A stretch of DNA of 64,000 nt from JAKQEM01 sp964391185 (GCA_964391185.1 CAYMIX010000002.1:1-64000); one strand, 5' to 3'; counted from the stretch's first letter, positions 43,953 through 53,873 are shown. Numbers and translations: made by a program. The notes: generated by a model from the letters alone, not told the origin.

Positions 43953-45527
43953 ATGACACGAAAGATTAAATACTGGCCATCACAAGAGCTCACAATGACT
44001 CAAAAACTATGGGGAAACTTTGCCCCGCAAATCATACGAGCGCTCGCCAAAGTGCCTGGGTTAAAGAAACGATTGGAGCACCTTGATTACTCGGTTAATC
44101 ATCCATGGAATATACCTACACTGGATGCCCCCAAACCTGAGAACACAGAGATTAAAATGCAAGAAATTGTCTTTTTGGATTTTTTTCGCATTGAAGATTT
44201 TGAAAAAGTAAAAGATGGACTAAGAAAAATGCAGAAGCGATATAAATCTGCTTTCCATTTCCGAGATACAGAAAATAGCTTTTCTCAATTCGAGAGATAT
44301 GAAGCAGGAGGATCTGGATGGATGGAATTTGACTCACTTGCGCTGGGGGAAGATAGAAACATTCATCTTGCTGAAACAATGCTGGTTCAACTCTATTGGG
44401 TTAGCCCATCCTTTTTGATATTAGCTCTAATAGTAGAGCCATCTGCCCAATTTCACGAAAAATTTGAAAATATCCTCACAAAGAGTTTTCCTGATCAGAT
44501 CAGTGTTTCACCATCTGCTCTTTGGTCAGCTGTACGGAAAAAATCTTGGCGCGTAAGCCATGCTCATGGAGCAATGCAAAGAGAAGTAGAATTGCAAAAA
44601 CTTTTGTTTTCTCTTAACCAAGAGATCTCACTTATTTTACAGAACAACATTGGCAAGGGATGGACGTTGGATGGCCCATTACCGACTATAGAAGTGATCT
44701 CTTTAGAAAGGGGTAAGCTACCGGAACCAAATTCTGTCGATAGACATTTCTGGGGCAGTATTGGTATTGAGCTTGCAGATTTTTTTGCCTATCGCAGGGG
44801 TGGGATCACACTCTTTCGCCAAGATGATATGCGGAAAAAATCATCTGGAGGTTATAAGGTCGTAGTAGAAAAAGAGCAATTTATGTCCGGTAAATCAACG
44901 GATGGATATGCATCACCAGAATCGGCGCTTAAGCATCTGCTCCAGTATGACCATCTTGTGGGTTATTTCGTTGCAATCGGCATTAAAGAGCATATCCGTC
45001 GCTTAGTTGAAAACATCACCATAATACGGCGCGAGATAGCTCCTGAATTAACTGCCTCTAAGCAGAATTTTTTCAGTCAGAGTATTAGCCGGCGCATGTC
45101 GGTGAACATGGAAAAATTGAATCAAATAAAATTTGAAATCAGGAGAACAGGAATCGAAATTGATTTGAAGAAATTGCACATTTATCCCGTTGATGACCTC
45201 AAAGGGTTTGTCAGCGAGTGGAAGCCTCATGAGAAGAGGGAGCTACTGGACGATTTGCAATTCGAGCTAGAAAGACAGTGGAATTATGCAAACTTGCAGC
45301 TCGAATCTTTACGTGAAAATTATCGTGATAAATTCGATTTTAGTATGCAAAAATCGGTACTTGCGCTGACAATTATTACGGCAGTCCTTGCTGCATTTTC
45401 ATTACCAGATTGGGTAACCGGTTGGTTTGCTGATGGCGCGAACCTCTTGCGTCAGGCTGCTGGAATAGTCCTCGTATCTGTAATAAAACTTATCGAGTTC
45501 GTTACTTTCTATATTTTCCGAGCATGA
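43953..45527 (+). CDS. unknown protein with C-terminal membrane anchor
   Basis: 524 residues from ATG 43953 (the longer frame from 43866 overlaps the recombinase). The first ~390 residues are soluble and mixed alpha/beta; about 390-465 is a charged coiled-coil-like stretch (LLDDLQFELERQWNYANLQLESLRENYRDKF); two hydrophobic segments finish the protein (about 470-490 and 500-522). I recognise no family. AT content is clearly higher than in the recombinase upstream, as for other cargo genes. Position between an integrase and a type I R-M operon makes an anti-phage or membrane-acting effector plausible, but this is inference from context alone. Confidence 0.7.
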   Translation: MTRKIKYWPSQELTMTQKLWGNFAPQIIRALAKVPGLKKRLEHLDYSVNHPWNIPTLDAPKPENTEIKMQEIVFLDFFRIEDFEKVKDGLRKMQKRYKSAFHFRDTENSFSQFERYEAGGSGWMEFDSLALGEDRNIHLAETMLVQLYWVSPSFLILALIVEPSAQFHEKFENILTKSFPDQISVSPSALWSAVRKKSWRVSHAHGAMQREVELQKLLFSLNQEISLILQNNIGKGWTLDGPLPTIEVISLERGKLPEPNSVDRHFWGSIGIELADFFAYRRGGITLFRQDDMRKKSSGGYKVVVEKEQFMSGKSTDGYASPESALKHLLQYDHLVGYFVAIGIKEHIRRLVENITIIRREIAPELTASKQNFFSQSISRRMSVNMEKLNQIKFEIRRTGIEIDLKKLHIYPVDDLKGFVSEWKPHEKRELLDDLQFELERQWNYANLQLESLRENYRDKFDFSMQKSVLALTIITAVLAAFSLPDWVTGWFADGANLLRQAAGIVLVSVIKLIEFVTFYIFRA

Positions 45528-45632
45528 AGAGCCATTTCTCTGAACGGCATTAAGCTAGTCCTATAATGCGGTTTTATTACACACCACCGTCCTACTGTTG
45601 ACTTTTTATAATTCAGCCTGTAAGCTGCCCCC

Positions 45633-46205
45633 GTGCGTGTGTATTTGAATAACATCGGCGACACGATCCTTGGCCATACTTTCCGAGGTGCCATCACTGA
45701 GGAACCGAATGGCAATTTCTTTGTATTACAAGCTAAAAACGTCCGATCAAACGGATCAGTGGAAGATGGCTCAATGGTTCGAACCAAGCTTGAAACAACC
45801 AAGGTCAACGCACTTGTGAAAGAGGGGGATGTGCTGCTTTCCAACCGAGGAACATTCCGAGCGGGCGTTTTTTACGGTCGTCAGCAAAACGTGATAGCGG
45901 CTTCTTCGGTCTACATCATCCGCATCAACAACCGAGAGAAGTGTCTGCCGGAGTATCTGACCATTTATCTGAATTCACAGACTGGGCAGACGCTACTTGA
46001 GGGTATGAACCGAGGAACGCTCATTAAATCCTTGCCCAAGAAAAGCCTACTGGAACTCGCCATACCGCTCCCCGCTCTGCATGTGCAGAAAACAGTGATC
46101 GATGTACAGAAGAACTACGCGACTCGTGCCTACCTGTACGAACGCAAGTTGCGCCTCGAAGAACAAATCGCAAATCAGACCATTGCCTCCCTCATTTCCC
46201 AATAA
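45633..46205 (+). CDS. half-size type I restriction specificity (S) subunit
   Basis: 190 residues, one target-recognition domain followed by one conserved helix (KNYATRAYLYERKLRLEEQIANQTIASLISQ); a normal HsdS has two of each. The domain reads FVLQAKNVRSNGSV, VLLSNRGTFRAGVFYG, SVYIIRI, PEYLTIYLNSQTGQ, GTLIKSLPKKSLLELAIPLP. The start is GTG 45633, as no ATG fits. Four bp upstream of hsdM, so in the same operon as the full HsdS at 48758. Half subunits can work as homodimers recognising palindromic-type bipartite sites, or it may be a remnant. Confidence 0.78.
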   Translation: MRVYLNNIGDTILGHTFRGAITEEPNGNFFVLQAKNVRSNGSVEDGSMVRTKLETTKVNALVKEGDVLLSNRGTFRAGVFYGRQQNVIAASSVYIIRINNREKCLPEYLTIYLNSQTGQTLLEGMNRGTLIKSLPKKSLLELAIPLPALHVQKTVIDVQKNYATRAYLYERKLRLEEQIANQTIASLISQ

Positions 46206-46209
46206 TTCT

Positions 46210-47730
46210 ATGACCGCGCTTACGCAGGATCAGCTCAATCGCATTCTCTGGGATGCCGCCGACTCATCGCGCACGAACCTTGATGCAGGTGTGTACAAGG
46301 ATTATGTGCTCGTGATGCTGTTCTATAAGTACCTGAGCGATCTTTCCCAGAAACAGCATGAGCATTACCGCGAGAAATTCGGCAATGATGAAGGACGTAT
46401 TCAAGAAAAGATGAAGCTCGACCGGTTCTACCTCCCGCCGGGAACTTCATTCGATGAGGTATACAAGAAAATCGAGAGTGATGACCTAGGTCAGGTCATC
46501 AATAAGGCTTTCCACAAGATCGAGGACCAAGAGCAGAACAAAGAAAAAATGGAGGGCATCCTCACGTCTGTGGACTTTAACGACGAAAACAAGCTGGGGA
46601 AGCTGGAACAGCGAAACAAGATGCTCCGGCATCTTATGCACGATTTCCACGGTATCGATCTTACGCGGTACGGCGACGACGTAATCGGAGACGCGTACAT
46701 GTATCTTATCGAGCGGTTCGGTGCTGATGCTGGGAAAAAGGCTGGGGAGTTCTTTACAGTTCGCTCCGTCGCACGTCTTGTTGCCCGTTTGGCACAGCCA
46801 AAAGATGGCGCTCGCATCTGTGATCCCGCATGTGGTTCTGGAGGTTTGCTTCTCATGACGGGAGAGGAAGTGGAAAAGCAGGGATCGAAGAACTATGCCC
46901 TATACGGGCAAGAATCTACAGGCAGCACTTACCAGCTGGCACGGATGAATATGTTCCTACACGGGAAGGATTCTGCGCGTATCGAATGGGGCGACACATT
47001 GAATAATCCTCTCCTTACGGAAAACGATCGACTGATGAAGTTCGATATTGTGGTTGCGAACCCGCCGTTCTCCCTGAAGAAATGGGGCGCAGAAAATGCG
47101 GAATCCGACCACTACAAGCGATTTACACGTGGCGTTCCTCCGCAAAACAAGGGGGACTTCGCTTTTATTCTTCACATGGTGGAAACTGCCAAGCCAATGA
47201 CGGGGCGCGTTGCGGTGATAGTCCCACACGGAGCGCTGTTTCGAGGTGGCACGGAAGGAAAAATCCGTCAGACACTCATCGATGAGAATCTGATAGATGC
47301 CGTCATCGGTCTACCATCTGGGCTTTTCCAAACAACTGGCATTCCTGTGGCTATTCTCATCATTGACCGTTCACGGGAAAAAGGTGGTGCTAATGAGAGA
47401 AAAAAGGACATTCTGTTTATTGAGGCCAGCAAGGAATTTGTGCCGGAAAAGGCAAAAAATAATCTCAGCACTGAGAATGCTGAAAAGATATACAACACGT
47501 ACATCGGGAAAAAAGAAGTTCCCAAATTCTCTCGTCTGGTTCCCATCAAAGAAATCTCAAATGAGGAAAACGAGTACAGCCTGAATATCACACGGTATGT
47601 TGACACCTTTGAAGATGAGCAGGAAATAGACATTTCCTCGAACCTTAAGGAATTGAAAAAACTGGAGCCGGAAATTCAGAAATTGGAAAAGGAGATGGAC
47701 GGTTATTTGAAGCTTTTGAAAATTTCCTGA
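46210..47730 (+). CDS. hsdM: type I restriction-modification methylase subunit
   Basis: 506 residues from ATG 46210. N-terminal HsdM domain (LNRILWDAADSSRTNLDAGVYKDYVLVMLFYKYLSD), then a gamma-class N6-adenine methyltransferase with AGEFFTVRSVARLVARL, motif I DPACGSGGLLL and catalytic NPPFS. C-terminal helices end in a Leu/Lys/Glu coiled coil (LKKLEPEIQKLEKEMDG). It methylates host DNA at the site chosen by HsdS. The operon order is half-hsdS, hsdM, DUF4917, hsdS, hsdR, ygjP-like. Confidence 0.95.
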   Translation: MTALTQDQLNRILWDAADSSRTNLDAGVYKDYVLVMLFYKYLSDLSQKQHEHYREKFGNDEGRIQEKMKLDRFYLPPGTSFDEVYKKIESDDLGQVINKAFHKIEDQEQNKEKMEGILTSVDFNDENKLGKLEQRNKMLRHLMHDFHGIDLTRYGDDVIGDAYMYLIERFGADAGKKAGEFFTVRSVARLVARLAQPKDGARICDPACGSGGLLLMTGEEVEKQGSKNYALYGQESTGSTYQLARMNMFLHGKDSARIEWGDTLNNPLLTENDRLMKFDIVVANPPFSLKKWGAENAESDHYKRFTRGVPPQNKGDFAFILHMVETAKPMTGRVAVIVPHGALFRGGTEGKIRQTLIDENLIDAVIGLPSGLFQTTGIPVAILIIDRSREKGGANERKKDILFIEASKEFVPEKAKNNLSTENAEKIYNTYIGKKEVPKFSRLVPIKEISNEENEYSLNITRYVDTFEDEQEIDISSNLKELKKLEPEIQKLEKEMDGYLKLLKIS

Positions 47731-47735
47731 TCCCC

Positions 47736-48761
47736 ATGAGTGATATGCTTCTGACATACGAACAGGCATTACAAGAGGCGCAGTCAAATGTGACTCTGTT
47801 GCTGGGCAACGGCTTCTGCATGGCGTATGACAAGGAGCGCTTTTCGTTCACGAGTCTTCTTGATTCTGCTGTGAAAGACAAAATCCTGAAGAAAGACAGC
47901 CACATCTATAAATTATTCCAGCGCCTTGATACGGCCGATTTTGAGAGTGTCATGAAGCTGCTCGATCAGTCTCGTCAGGTCGTCGAAGTATACGAAGGTG
48001 ACAAGTCCTTGCAGAAGGAGCTGTCGACTGATGCGGCAAATCTAAAAGAGTATTTGGTGAAGATCATCACAAACAACCATCCAGCCCATATGCATGAGAT
48101 GCCGGAGGAGAAAAAGAAGGCATGTTTGCAGTGGCTCAAGCCATACCAAACGGTCTACACACTGAACTACGATCTACTCCTATATTGGACAACGCTGGCA
48201 GCGCCCAGCCAGCCATATACGGATGGGTTTGCCAACACCGAAGAAAGCCGACATGAAGGCTATGTTGTGTATCAGAACAAAGGGTCTTTTGATATCCACT
48301 ACCTCCATGGAGCGATGCATCTGTTTGATGATGGGGATGAGATCATTAAGAAAACTTACAGCAACTCAGGGGTATTGCTGGTGACGCAGGTGAAGGAGGC
48401 ACTGGAAAATGGAACCTATCCAATTTTCATTTCTGAGGGTGATAGCACTCAGAAAATGACCAAAATCCTCCACAGCGCGTACCTCAACCATTGCTATAAA
48501 TCTCTCAGGAGCAAGGGCAAGGCCACGGGAGGGGGTGACATCATTATTTTTGGCACCAATCTTAAGAAAAACGATCAGCACATCCTCGATGCGATTTTGC
48601 AGAGTAATCTGACAAGGATTTTTGTTGGTGTTTCTGATACCAAATCGGCCGACCATCTCCACGCGCAGGTCAGCGAAAGGAATAAGAAGTTGAAGGCTCA
48701 TCAACAGAAAAGCGTCATCCTCTACGACTACAGAACTACTAATCCCTGGGAAGCAATATGA
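47736..48761 (+). CDS. DUF4917 / SIR2-like protein inside the type I R-M operon
   Basis: 341 residues. SIR2-like signature: TLLLGNGFCMAYD (GNGF at 24-27, nucleotide-binding loop), YTLNYDLLLYW (NYD at 144-146), IHYLHGAMHLF (LHG at 190-192) and IIIFGTNLKKNDQHIL near residue 270, matching the order of SIR2_2-type and DUF4917 proteins. SIR2-like domains in defence operons are often NADases that trigger cell arrest. It is 5 bp from hsdM and overlaps hsdS by 4 bp (ATGA), so it is fully embedded in the operon. Function as an abortive or backup effector is inference. Confidence 0.75.
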   Translation: MSDMLLTYEQALQEAQSNVTLLLGNGFCMAYDKERFSFTSLLDSAVKDKILKKDSHIYKLFQRLDTADFESVMKLLDQSRQVVEVYEGDKSLQKELSTDAANLKEYLVKIITNNHPAHMHEMPEEKKKACLQWLKPYQTVYTLNYDLLLYWTTLAAPSQPYTDGFANTEESRHEGYVVYQNKGSFDIHYLHGAMHLFDDGDEIIKKTYSNSGVLLVTQVKEALENGTYPIFISEGDSTQKMTKILHSAYLNHCYKSLRSKGKATGGGDIIIFGTNLKKNDQHILDAILQSNLTRIFVGVSDTKSADHLHAQVSERNKKLKAHQQKSVILYDYRTTNPWEAI

Positions 48762-49993
48762 TCCATCCCATTCCTCAGCATTGGCAAAGAAAAAAAATTG
48801 AAGATCTAATGATCAAGATCATAGATTATCGTGGTAAGTCTGTTCCCAAGGCTAAGAGTGGTATCCCCCTTATTACCGCACGCAACATTCGTCAGGGCTT
48901 TTTGGATTTTACCAACCAAGAGTATCTGGATGAAAAAAAATATGATGAATGGATGACTAGAGGAATTCCAATGAATGGGGATATATTATTTACTACAGAG
49001 GCTCCTCTTGGGTGTGTCTGCCGTTACCCAAAGGAAGGGAAATATGCAATCGGGCAGCGGACAATTACACTGAGAGCTAATACGAAAACTTTAAGCCCTG
49101 ATTTTTTGCTTTACTTCTTTCTTTCAAAGCACGGTCAACGAACTATCGATTTCCAGTCTACTGGTTCAACTGCAAAGGGTATTAAATCAAGTAAGTTAAA
49201 GAAATTGGAAATTACTTTTCCTTCTGATTTAGCAGAGCAGTACCGTATTGTGGCAGTTATCGAAAAGTGGGAGGAGGCCATAATGAATTTAGAGAAAAAA
49301 ATTGATCTGAAGAAGAATTTACAAAATAAACTAATGCAGTCTTTGCTGAATGGAGCAGCACGTCTGCCTGGATTTCATGAAGAATGGAAAACGGTTAAAT
49401 TAAGCGATATTTTTGAGCGAATAAAAAGAACAACGAAAAACACAGACTCGATAAAATCCTATTCCATATCATCGAAAATTGGATTTGAAACTCAGGAAGT
49501 TAAATACAGCCGTGTTATGTCAGGAAGTAGTTTAAAAAAATATACACATCTGCTTAAAGGAGAGTTTTCTTATAATAAGGGTAATTCACTGACCTATCCT
49601 TATGGATGTGTTTACGTATTTGAAGACGCCGAAGGATTGGTGCCTTTTGTGTATATAAGTTTCAAAAATAAGGGGAAGGTCGATAGTGATTTTTATAAGC
49701 AGTATTTTCTTCATGGATTTTTAGAAAAACAGCTCAAGGCACTTATTACTTCTGGTGTAAGAGGAAATGGACTCTTAAATATTTCTGCAAAAGACTTCTT
49801 CCAGTGCACGGTACTTTGCCCTCCGATCAAAGAACAAACTGCAATTGCAAAAACACTGACTGCTGCTGATAAAGAAATTAATCTATTGGAAAAAAAGGTT
49901 GCAGGACTTAAGGAACAGAAAGCCTACCTTCTTAATAATCTAATCACCGGACGTATCCGAACACCAGAAAACATGCCTATTCCCAAATCCTAA
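48758..49993 (+). CDS. hsdS: type I restriction specificity subunit, full length
   Basis: 411 residues with two target-recognition domains (about 1-150 and 205-355) and two conserved helical regions (about 155-200, AVIEKWEEAIMNLEKKIDLKKNLQNKLMQSLLNG, and the C-terminal AKTLTAADKEINLLEKKVAGLKEQKAYLLNNLITG). The second is the canonical HsdS end. Domain one begins with YRGKSVPKAKSGIPLITARNI. AT-rich compared with hsdM and hsdR, as expected for fast-changing specificity genes. Overlaps DUF4917 by 4 bp and precedes hsdR by 2 bp. Confidence 0.93.
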   Translation: MIHPIPQHWQRKKIEDLMIKIIDYRGKSVPKAKSGIPLITARNIRQGFLDFTNQEYLDEKKYDEWMTRGIPMNGDILFTTEAPLGCVCRYPKEGKYAIGQRTITLRANTKTLSPDFLLYFFLSKHGQRTIDFQSTGSTAKGIKSSKLKKLEITFPSDLAEQYRIVAVIEKWEEAIMNLEKKIDLKKNLQNKLMQSLLNGAARLPGFHEEWKTVKLSDIFERIKRTTKNTDSIKSYSISSKIGFETQEVKYSRVMSGSSLKKYTHLLKGEFSYNKGNSLTYPYGCVYVFEDAEGLVPFVYISFKNKGKVDSDFYKQYFLHGFLEKQLKALITSGVRGNGLLNISAKDFFQCTVLCPPIKEQTAIAKTLTAADKEINLLEKKVAGLKEQKAYLLNNLITGRIRTPENMPIPKS

Positions 49994-49995
49994 TC

Positions 49996-52900
49996 ATGGA
50001 AGCAAATTTTGATGAAGCACGGCAAAGTCAGCTCCCCGCAGTGGAGATGCTGATCAACATGGGTTATATCTACATCCCATGTAGCGAAGTTCAGCGATTG
50101 CGAGGTGCAGACGATGGGAAATTTATTCTGCGTGATATTGCATTTGATACCCTCAAAAAGATCAATTCCTTTGAGCATAAAGGGCACCAGCACAAGTTCA
50201 GTGATAAGAACATCTATGATGCCATTGATGAACTGGAGAATGTGCAGCTGGAAGGCTTGCAAGACACGGCAAAGAAGGTTTATCACATGATGATGACTAA
50301 TGGTGGAAAGACCATCCGCGAGATGGTAGATGGGAGGATTAGCTCTCATAACTTCCGGTTTGTAGACTTTGGAACTCCATCCAATAACGTCTTCCATGTC
50401 ACCGTCGAATTTCCTGTAAATGGAAAACAGGAAAATATTCGTCCTGACGTCGTGTGTTTTGTGAACGGTATTCCGTTTGCCATCATTGAAAATAAGAAAT
50501 CCGGTACAGATGTGAAAGAAGCCTTGGATCAGATGAACCGTAATCAGCGTCCGGAAAAAGCGCCAAGGCTCTTTGTGTACCCCCAACTGTTGATTGGGAC
50601 GAATATGGAACAGTGTCTGTATGGCACAACTGGCACCCCGAATAAGTTCTACGCAGCATGGAAGGAGAAAGGATGCGATCCCAAAGTATTGGATTCCGAG
50701 GTTCAAAAGCTTATCAAAAAGCCGATAGAGACAGAGCTGTACGCCCAGCTTTGTAGTGATTTGAATGGAACTACGGCGCATCATAAGCAGCTCACAAAGC
50801 GGCTTACGACTGAACAGGATCGCGGAATCTACGGTCTGCTGGAGCCAGAACGACTATTGCAGCTCTCCCGTCATTTTGTGCTCTTTGATGCTGGGACGAA
50901 GAAGATCGCTCGCTATCCGCAATTCTTTGCGCTCTACAGCATGCTTAAGCGCGTGGAGCATGAAGTCCCCGGAATAAACGGAAACAAGCGTGAGGGTGGC
51001 ATTGTGTGGCACACACAAGGTTCAGGGAAGTCGCTCACCATGGTTCTGTTCGTAAAAGCTCTTATCGAGTCTGCTCATATTGAGAATCCTCGGGTCATCG
51101 TTGTTACCGATCGTATAGATCTTGATCGTCAAATCTCTGAGACGTTCCGTAACTGTAACCTTAAAAAGGAAGTGATACAGACAAGTACAGGGAAGCATCT
51201 CCTTACACTCATCAAAGAGAAAAATCCTGCTGTCATTACATCTCTCGTACATAAATTCGAGAGCGCCAGCAAGACACGCTCCGATTTTACGGATGAAGAT
51301 AAGAATATTTTTGTGCTGATTGATGAGGCGCACCGTACTCAGGGTGGTATGGCCAATGCCGAGATGCGACGGGCAATTCCAAACGCGTGTTTTATTGCGT
51401 TTACAGGAACGCCTCTCCTAAAGAACGAAAAATCGAACAATCAGTTTGGCAGCTTCATCGATAAATACACGATTGATGATGCACTAAGCGATGGAGTGAT
51501 CTTGCCTCTTATTTATGAGGGTCGATTCGCAGAGATGAATCAGAACAAAGAGAAAGTAGATCGGCACACGGAGCGCATCACGGCTGGCTTGAATAAGACA
51601 GAAGTTCGTGAATTGCAAAAATTCATTAACAGTAAGGTCATTAAGAGCAATCCGCATCGCATCTCGGAAATTGCCTATGATATTGAGGATCATTTCGTTA
51701 GCCAATTCAAAGGGACAGGATTGAAGGCGCAGCTAGTAGCTCCATCAAAGTATTCAGCCATTCTGTTTCAGAAAATCTTTGAAGCTAGCGGCCGTATCAA
51801 CTCGGCGGTTGTTATCTCGGAAACACAGGCAAAGGATGAGGAGACAGACGATCACAAGAGAGATGTAACCGATTATCTAAAAAAGATTGCTGCAAACTTC
51901 AAGGATCTTGAAGCTTACGAGAAAGAAGTCATTGATAGCTTTAAAGATAATCCAGATGGAGTAGAAATGCTTATTGTGGTCGATAAGCTTCTGACCGGAT
52001 TTGACGCGCCAAGAAATACTGTCTTGTACCTCACGAAAGACCTTCGTGACCACAACCTCCTACAAGCTATCGCTCGTGTGAACCGTCTTTTTGATAATAC
52101 GAAACGACCGAAAACATCGGGCTTTATTATCGACTACTCCCAGAACGCGCAGAATATCAAAACGGCGATGGATCTATTCGGAAGTTACGACAAGGAGGAT
52201 GTCCGGCGTGCTTTGATTGATACAGCACAGAAAATAGAGGAACTGGAAGAAAGCTATGACGCGCTCGAAACCTTGTTCAAAGGGGTGCAAAACAAGAAGG
52301 ACAGTGAAAGTTATATCCAGTATTTGTCCGACGAGCAAAAGCGTGACCAATTCTATAAAGAATTCAGGGCGTTCGTAAAAAACTTGGATGAGTGCCTATC
52401 TCTGCATGACTTTGCCCATAAATTCAGCAGTTTGGACACCTACAAGCGCGAACTAAAGCGTTATGCGGAGTTGCGCCAGTCAGCTCAATTGAAATATGCA
52501 GATAGAAAAGACCTCTCAGACTATAAGACTCAGCTGGTGAAGATTTTGGATGAATACGTCGATGCCGACAAAGTGGAAATGCTCACTGGGCAGATTAACA
52601 TCAATGATAAGGCCGCGTTTGATGAGGCACTTGAGGATCTGGGTTCGAGCAAATCGAAGGCTGAGGCTATCGCCGCACAGATGCAACGCACAATCACGGA
52701 AAAAGCTCATACTGATCCGGAATTCTACGGTAGATTTTCTGAGAAGATTCAGAAGATTCTGGCAGAAATGCATGTCGGAAAGTTGGCCGATATAGAGGCG
52801 CTGAAGAAGATGAAGGAGGCACGGGATCAACTTGTAGATAAAAAAGATGATTCACTGCCCGTAGCAATTACAGCTGTTCCGGGAGCAGATATTTTTTATC

Positions 52901-53172
52901 GCAACCTTCGAGTGAACTTTGAAAAAGTTGGTATTTCTGAGGATGCATTCAATGAGATTATTCTGGATATATTTGCCATTCTTAAAAAGGAAGCAATCAT
53001 TGACTGGCAACGGCAAATTGACACCCAGCGCATCATGAAGAGCAAAATTGACGATTATCTGTATGACGAAGTGCAGAAAAAGCGGGGTGTTGCTCTGGAT
53101 AGTGATGTCATTCGTGACATCCTTGATCGCGCACTCGCGTTGGCTCTAGAAAATCCCGAATACTTCTCATGA
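49996..53172 (+). CDS. hsdR: type I restriction endonuclease subunit
   Basis: 1058 residues, normal size. N-terminal nuclease domain with PD-(D/E)XK residues in RPDVVCFVNGIPFAIIENKKSG (Asp ... Glu-x-Lys). Two RecA-like motor domains follow: Walker A HTQGSGKSLTMV, VTDRIDLDRQI, DEAH LIDEAHRTQGG, FTGTPLL, then DKLLTGFDAPRNTVLYLTK and QAIARVNRLFDNTKR. The C-terminal ~250 residues are helical and would bind HsdM. It cuts unmethylated DNA after translocation. Overlaps the next gene by 4 bp. Confidence 0.96.
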   Translation: MEANFDEARQSQLPAVEMLINMGYIYIPCSEVQRLRGADDGKFILRDIAFDTLKKINSFEHKGHQHKFSDKNIYDAIDELENVQLEGLQDTAKKVYHMMMTNGGKTIREMVDGRISSHNFRFVDFGTPSNNVFHVTVEFPVNGKQENIRPDVVCFVNGIPFAIIENKKSGTDVKEALDQMNRNQRPEKAPRLFVYPQLLIGTNMEQCLYGTTGTPNKFYAAWKEKGCDPKVLDSEVQKLIKKPIETELYAQLCSDLNGTTAHHKQLTKRLTTEQDRGIYGLLEPERLLQLSRHFVLFDAGTKKIARYPQFFALYSMLKRVEHEVPGINGNKREGGIVWHTQGSGKSLTMVLFVKALIESAHIENPRVIVVTDRIDLDRQISETFRNCNLKKEVIQTSTGKHLLTLIKEKNPAVITSLVHKFESASKTRSDFTDEDKNIFVLIDEAHRTQGGMANAEMRRAIPNACFIAFTGTPLLKNEKSNNQFGSFIDKYTIDDALSDGVILPLIYEGRFAEMNQNKEKVDRHTERITAGLNKTEVRELQKFINSKVIKSNPHRISEIAYDIEDHFVSQFKGTGLKAQLVAPSKYSAILFQKIFEASGRINSAVVISETQAKDEETDDHKRDVTDYLKKIAANFKDLEAYEKEVIDSFKDNPDGVEMLIVVDKLLTGFDAPRNTVLYLTKDLRDHNLLQAIARVNRLFDNTKRPKTSGFIIDYSQNAQNIKTAMDLFGSYDKEDVRRALIDTAQKIEELEESYDALETLFKGVQNKKDSESYIQYLSDEQKRDQFYKEFRAFVKNLDECLSLHDFAHKFSSLDTYKRELKRYAELRQSAQLKYADRKDLSDYKTQLVKILDEYVDADKVEMLTGQININDKAAFDEALEDLGSSKSKAEAIAAQMQRTITEKAHTDPEFYGRFSEKIQKILAEMHVGKLADIEALKKMKEARDQLVDKKDDSLPVAITAVPGADIFYRNLRVNFEKVGISEDAFNEIILDIFAILKKEAIIDWQRQIDTQRIMKSKIDDYLYDEVQKKRGVALDSDVIRDILDRALALALENPEYFS

Positions 53173-53873
53173 AACAAGAATGCTTCCTCTACGGCGACTA
53201 CTCGTACCAATATTATTTGGTACAGCAGGATCGAAAAACAGTCAGCCTAACAGTGCAGCCAAGCCTGAATATCATCTTGAAGTGCCCACACGACTACACA
53301 TCATCTCATGTTGAGAAGTTTCTTAAGAGGAAATGGCATTGGATGGAAAAGCAGCTGCGCGACCTGCGACGATTCCAGATCAAGAGGACGCCAAAAGAGT
53401 ATGTTTCAGGAGAGGCATTTTTGTACCTAGGCCGTCAGTACAAGCTCGTAGTTTGTAAAGCGGCCAGGGATGCAGTGAGGATTGAAAAAGGACGCATAAG
53501 AATTGAATCCACGAAGAAGTTAGATGACACAGCACATAACCGAAAATTGCTTGAATCGTGGTACCAGAGTCGGGCTGAGTCTGTATTTAATGAGCGATAC
53601 AAACTGATGATTCAAAAGTTTAATTATGACTTCGTTCCAACATTGGCGATCAGGCAAATGGAAAAACGCTGGGGAAGCTTTTTAGTAAAGAAAAAGATAT
53701 TGCTTAATCCAGAGCTAATTAAGGCATCAAAAGAATGCATCGATTATGTGATTACTCATGAGCTTTGCCACATGAAGTATCAGAATCACAGTGAGAAGTA
53801 TTTTCGCTTCCTACAGTCAAAATGTCCGAACTGGAAAGAATTAAAAGAGAAGTTAGAGTTGCGATTTTTGTGA
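53169..53873 (+). CDS. YgjP-like (DUF45/WLM) metallopeptidase
   Basis: 234 residues. C-terminal half carries MEKRWGSFLVKKKILLNPELIKA and the zinc motif THELCHMKYQNHSEKYF (HELCH plus a downstream His), typical of the YgjP family of small SprT/WLM-like proteases. The N-terminal half is a beta domain (VSLTVQPSLNIILKCPHDYT). Genes of this family are frequently fused to or next to type I hsdR genes, as here with a 4 bp overlap, so it is part of the R-M operon, perhaps removing or regulating the restriction complex. Confidence 0.9.
   Translation: MKQECFLYGDYSYQYYLVQQDRKTVSLTVQPSLNIILKCPHDYTSSHVEKFLKRKWHWMEKQLRDLRRFQIKRTPKEYVSGEAFLYLGRQYKLVVCKAARDAVRIEKGRIRIESTKKLDDTAHNRKLLESWYQSRAESVFNERYKLMIQKFNYDFVPTLAIRQMEKRWGSFLVKKKILLNPELIKASKECIDYVITHELCHMKYQNHSEKYFRFLQSKCPNWKELKEKLELRFL

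Noticed and set aside
45562..45612. Two TATAAT sequences as promoters for the restriction operon
   Set aside because: Neither has a -35 box at a suitable distance; TTGACT at 45598 is only 3 bp from the second, so I do not call a promoter.
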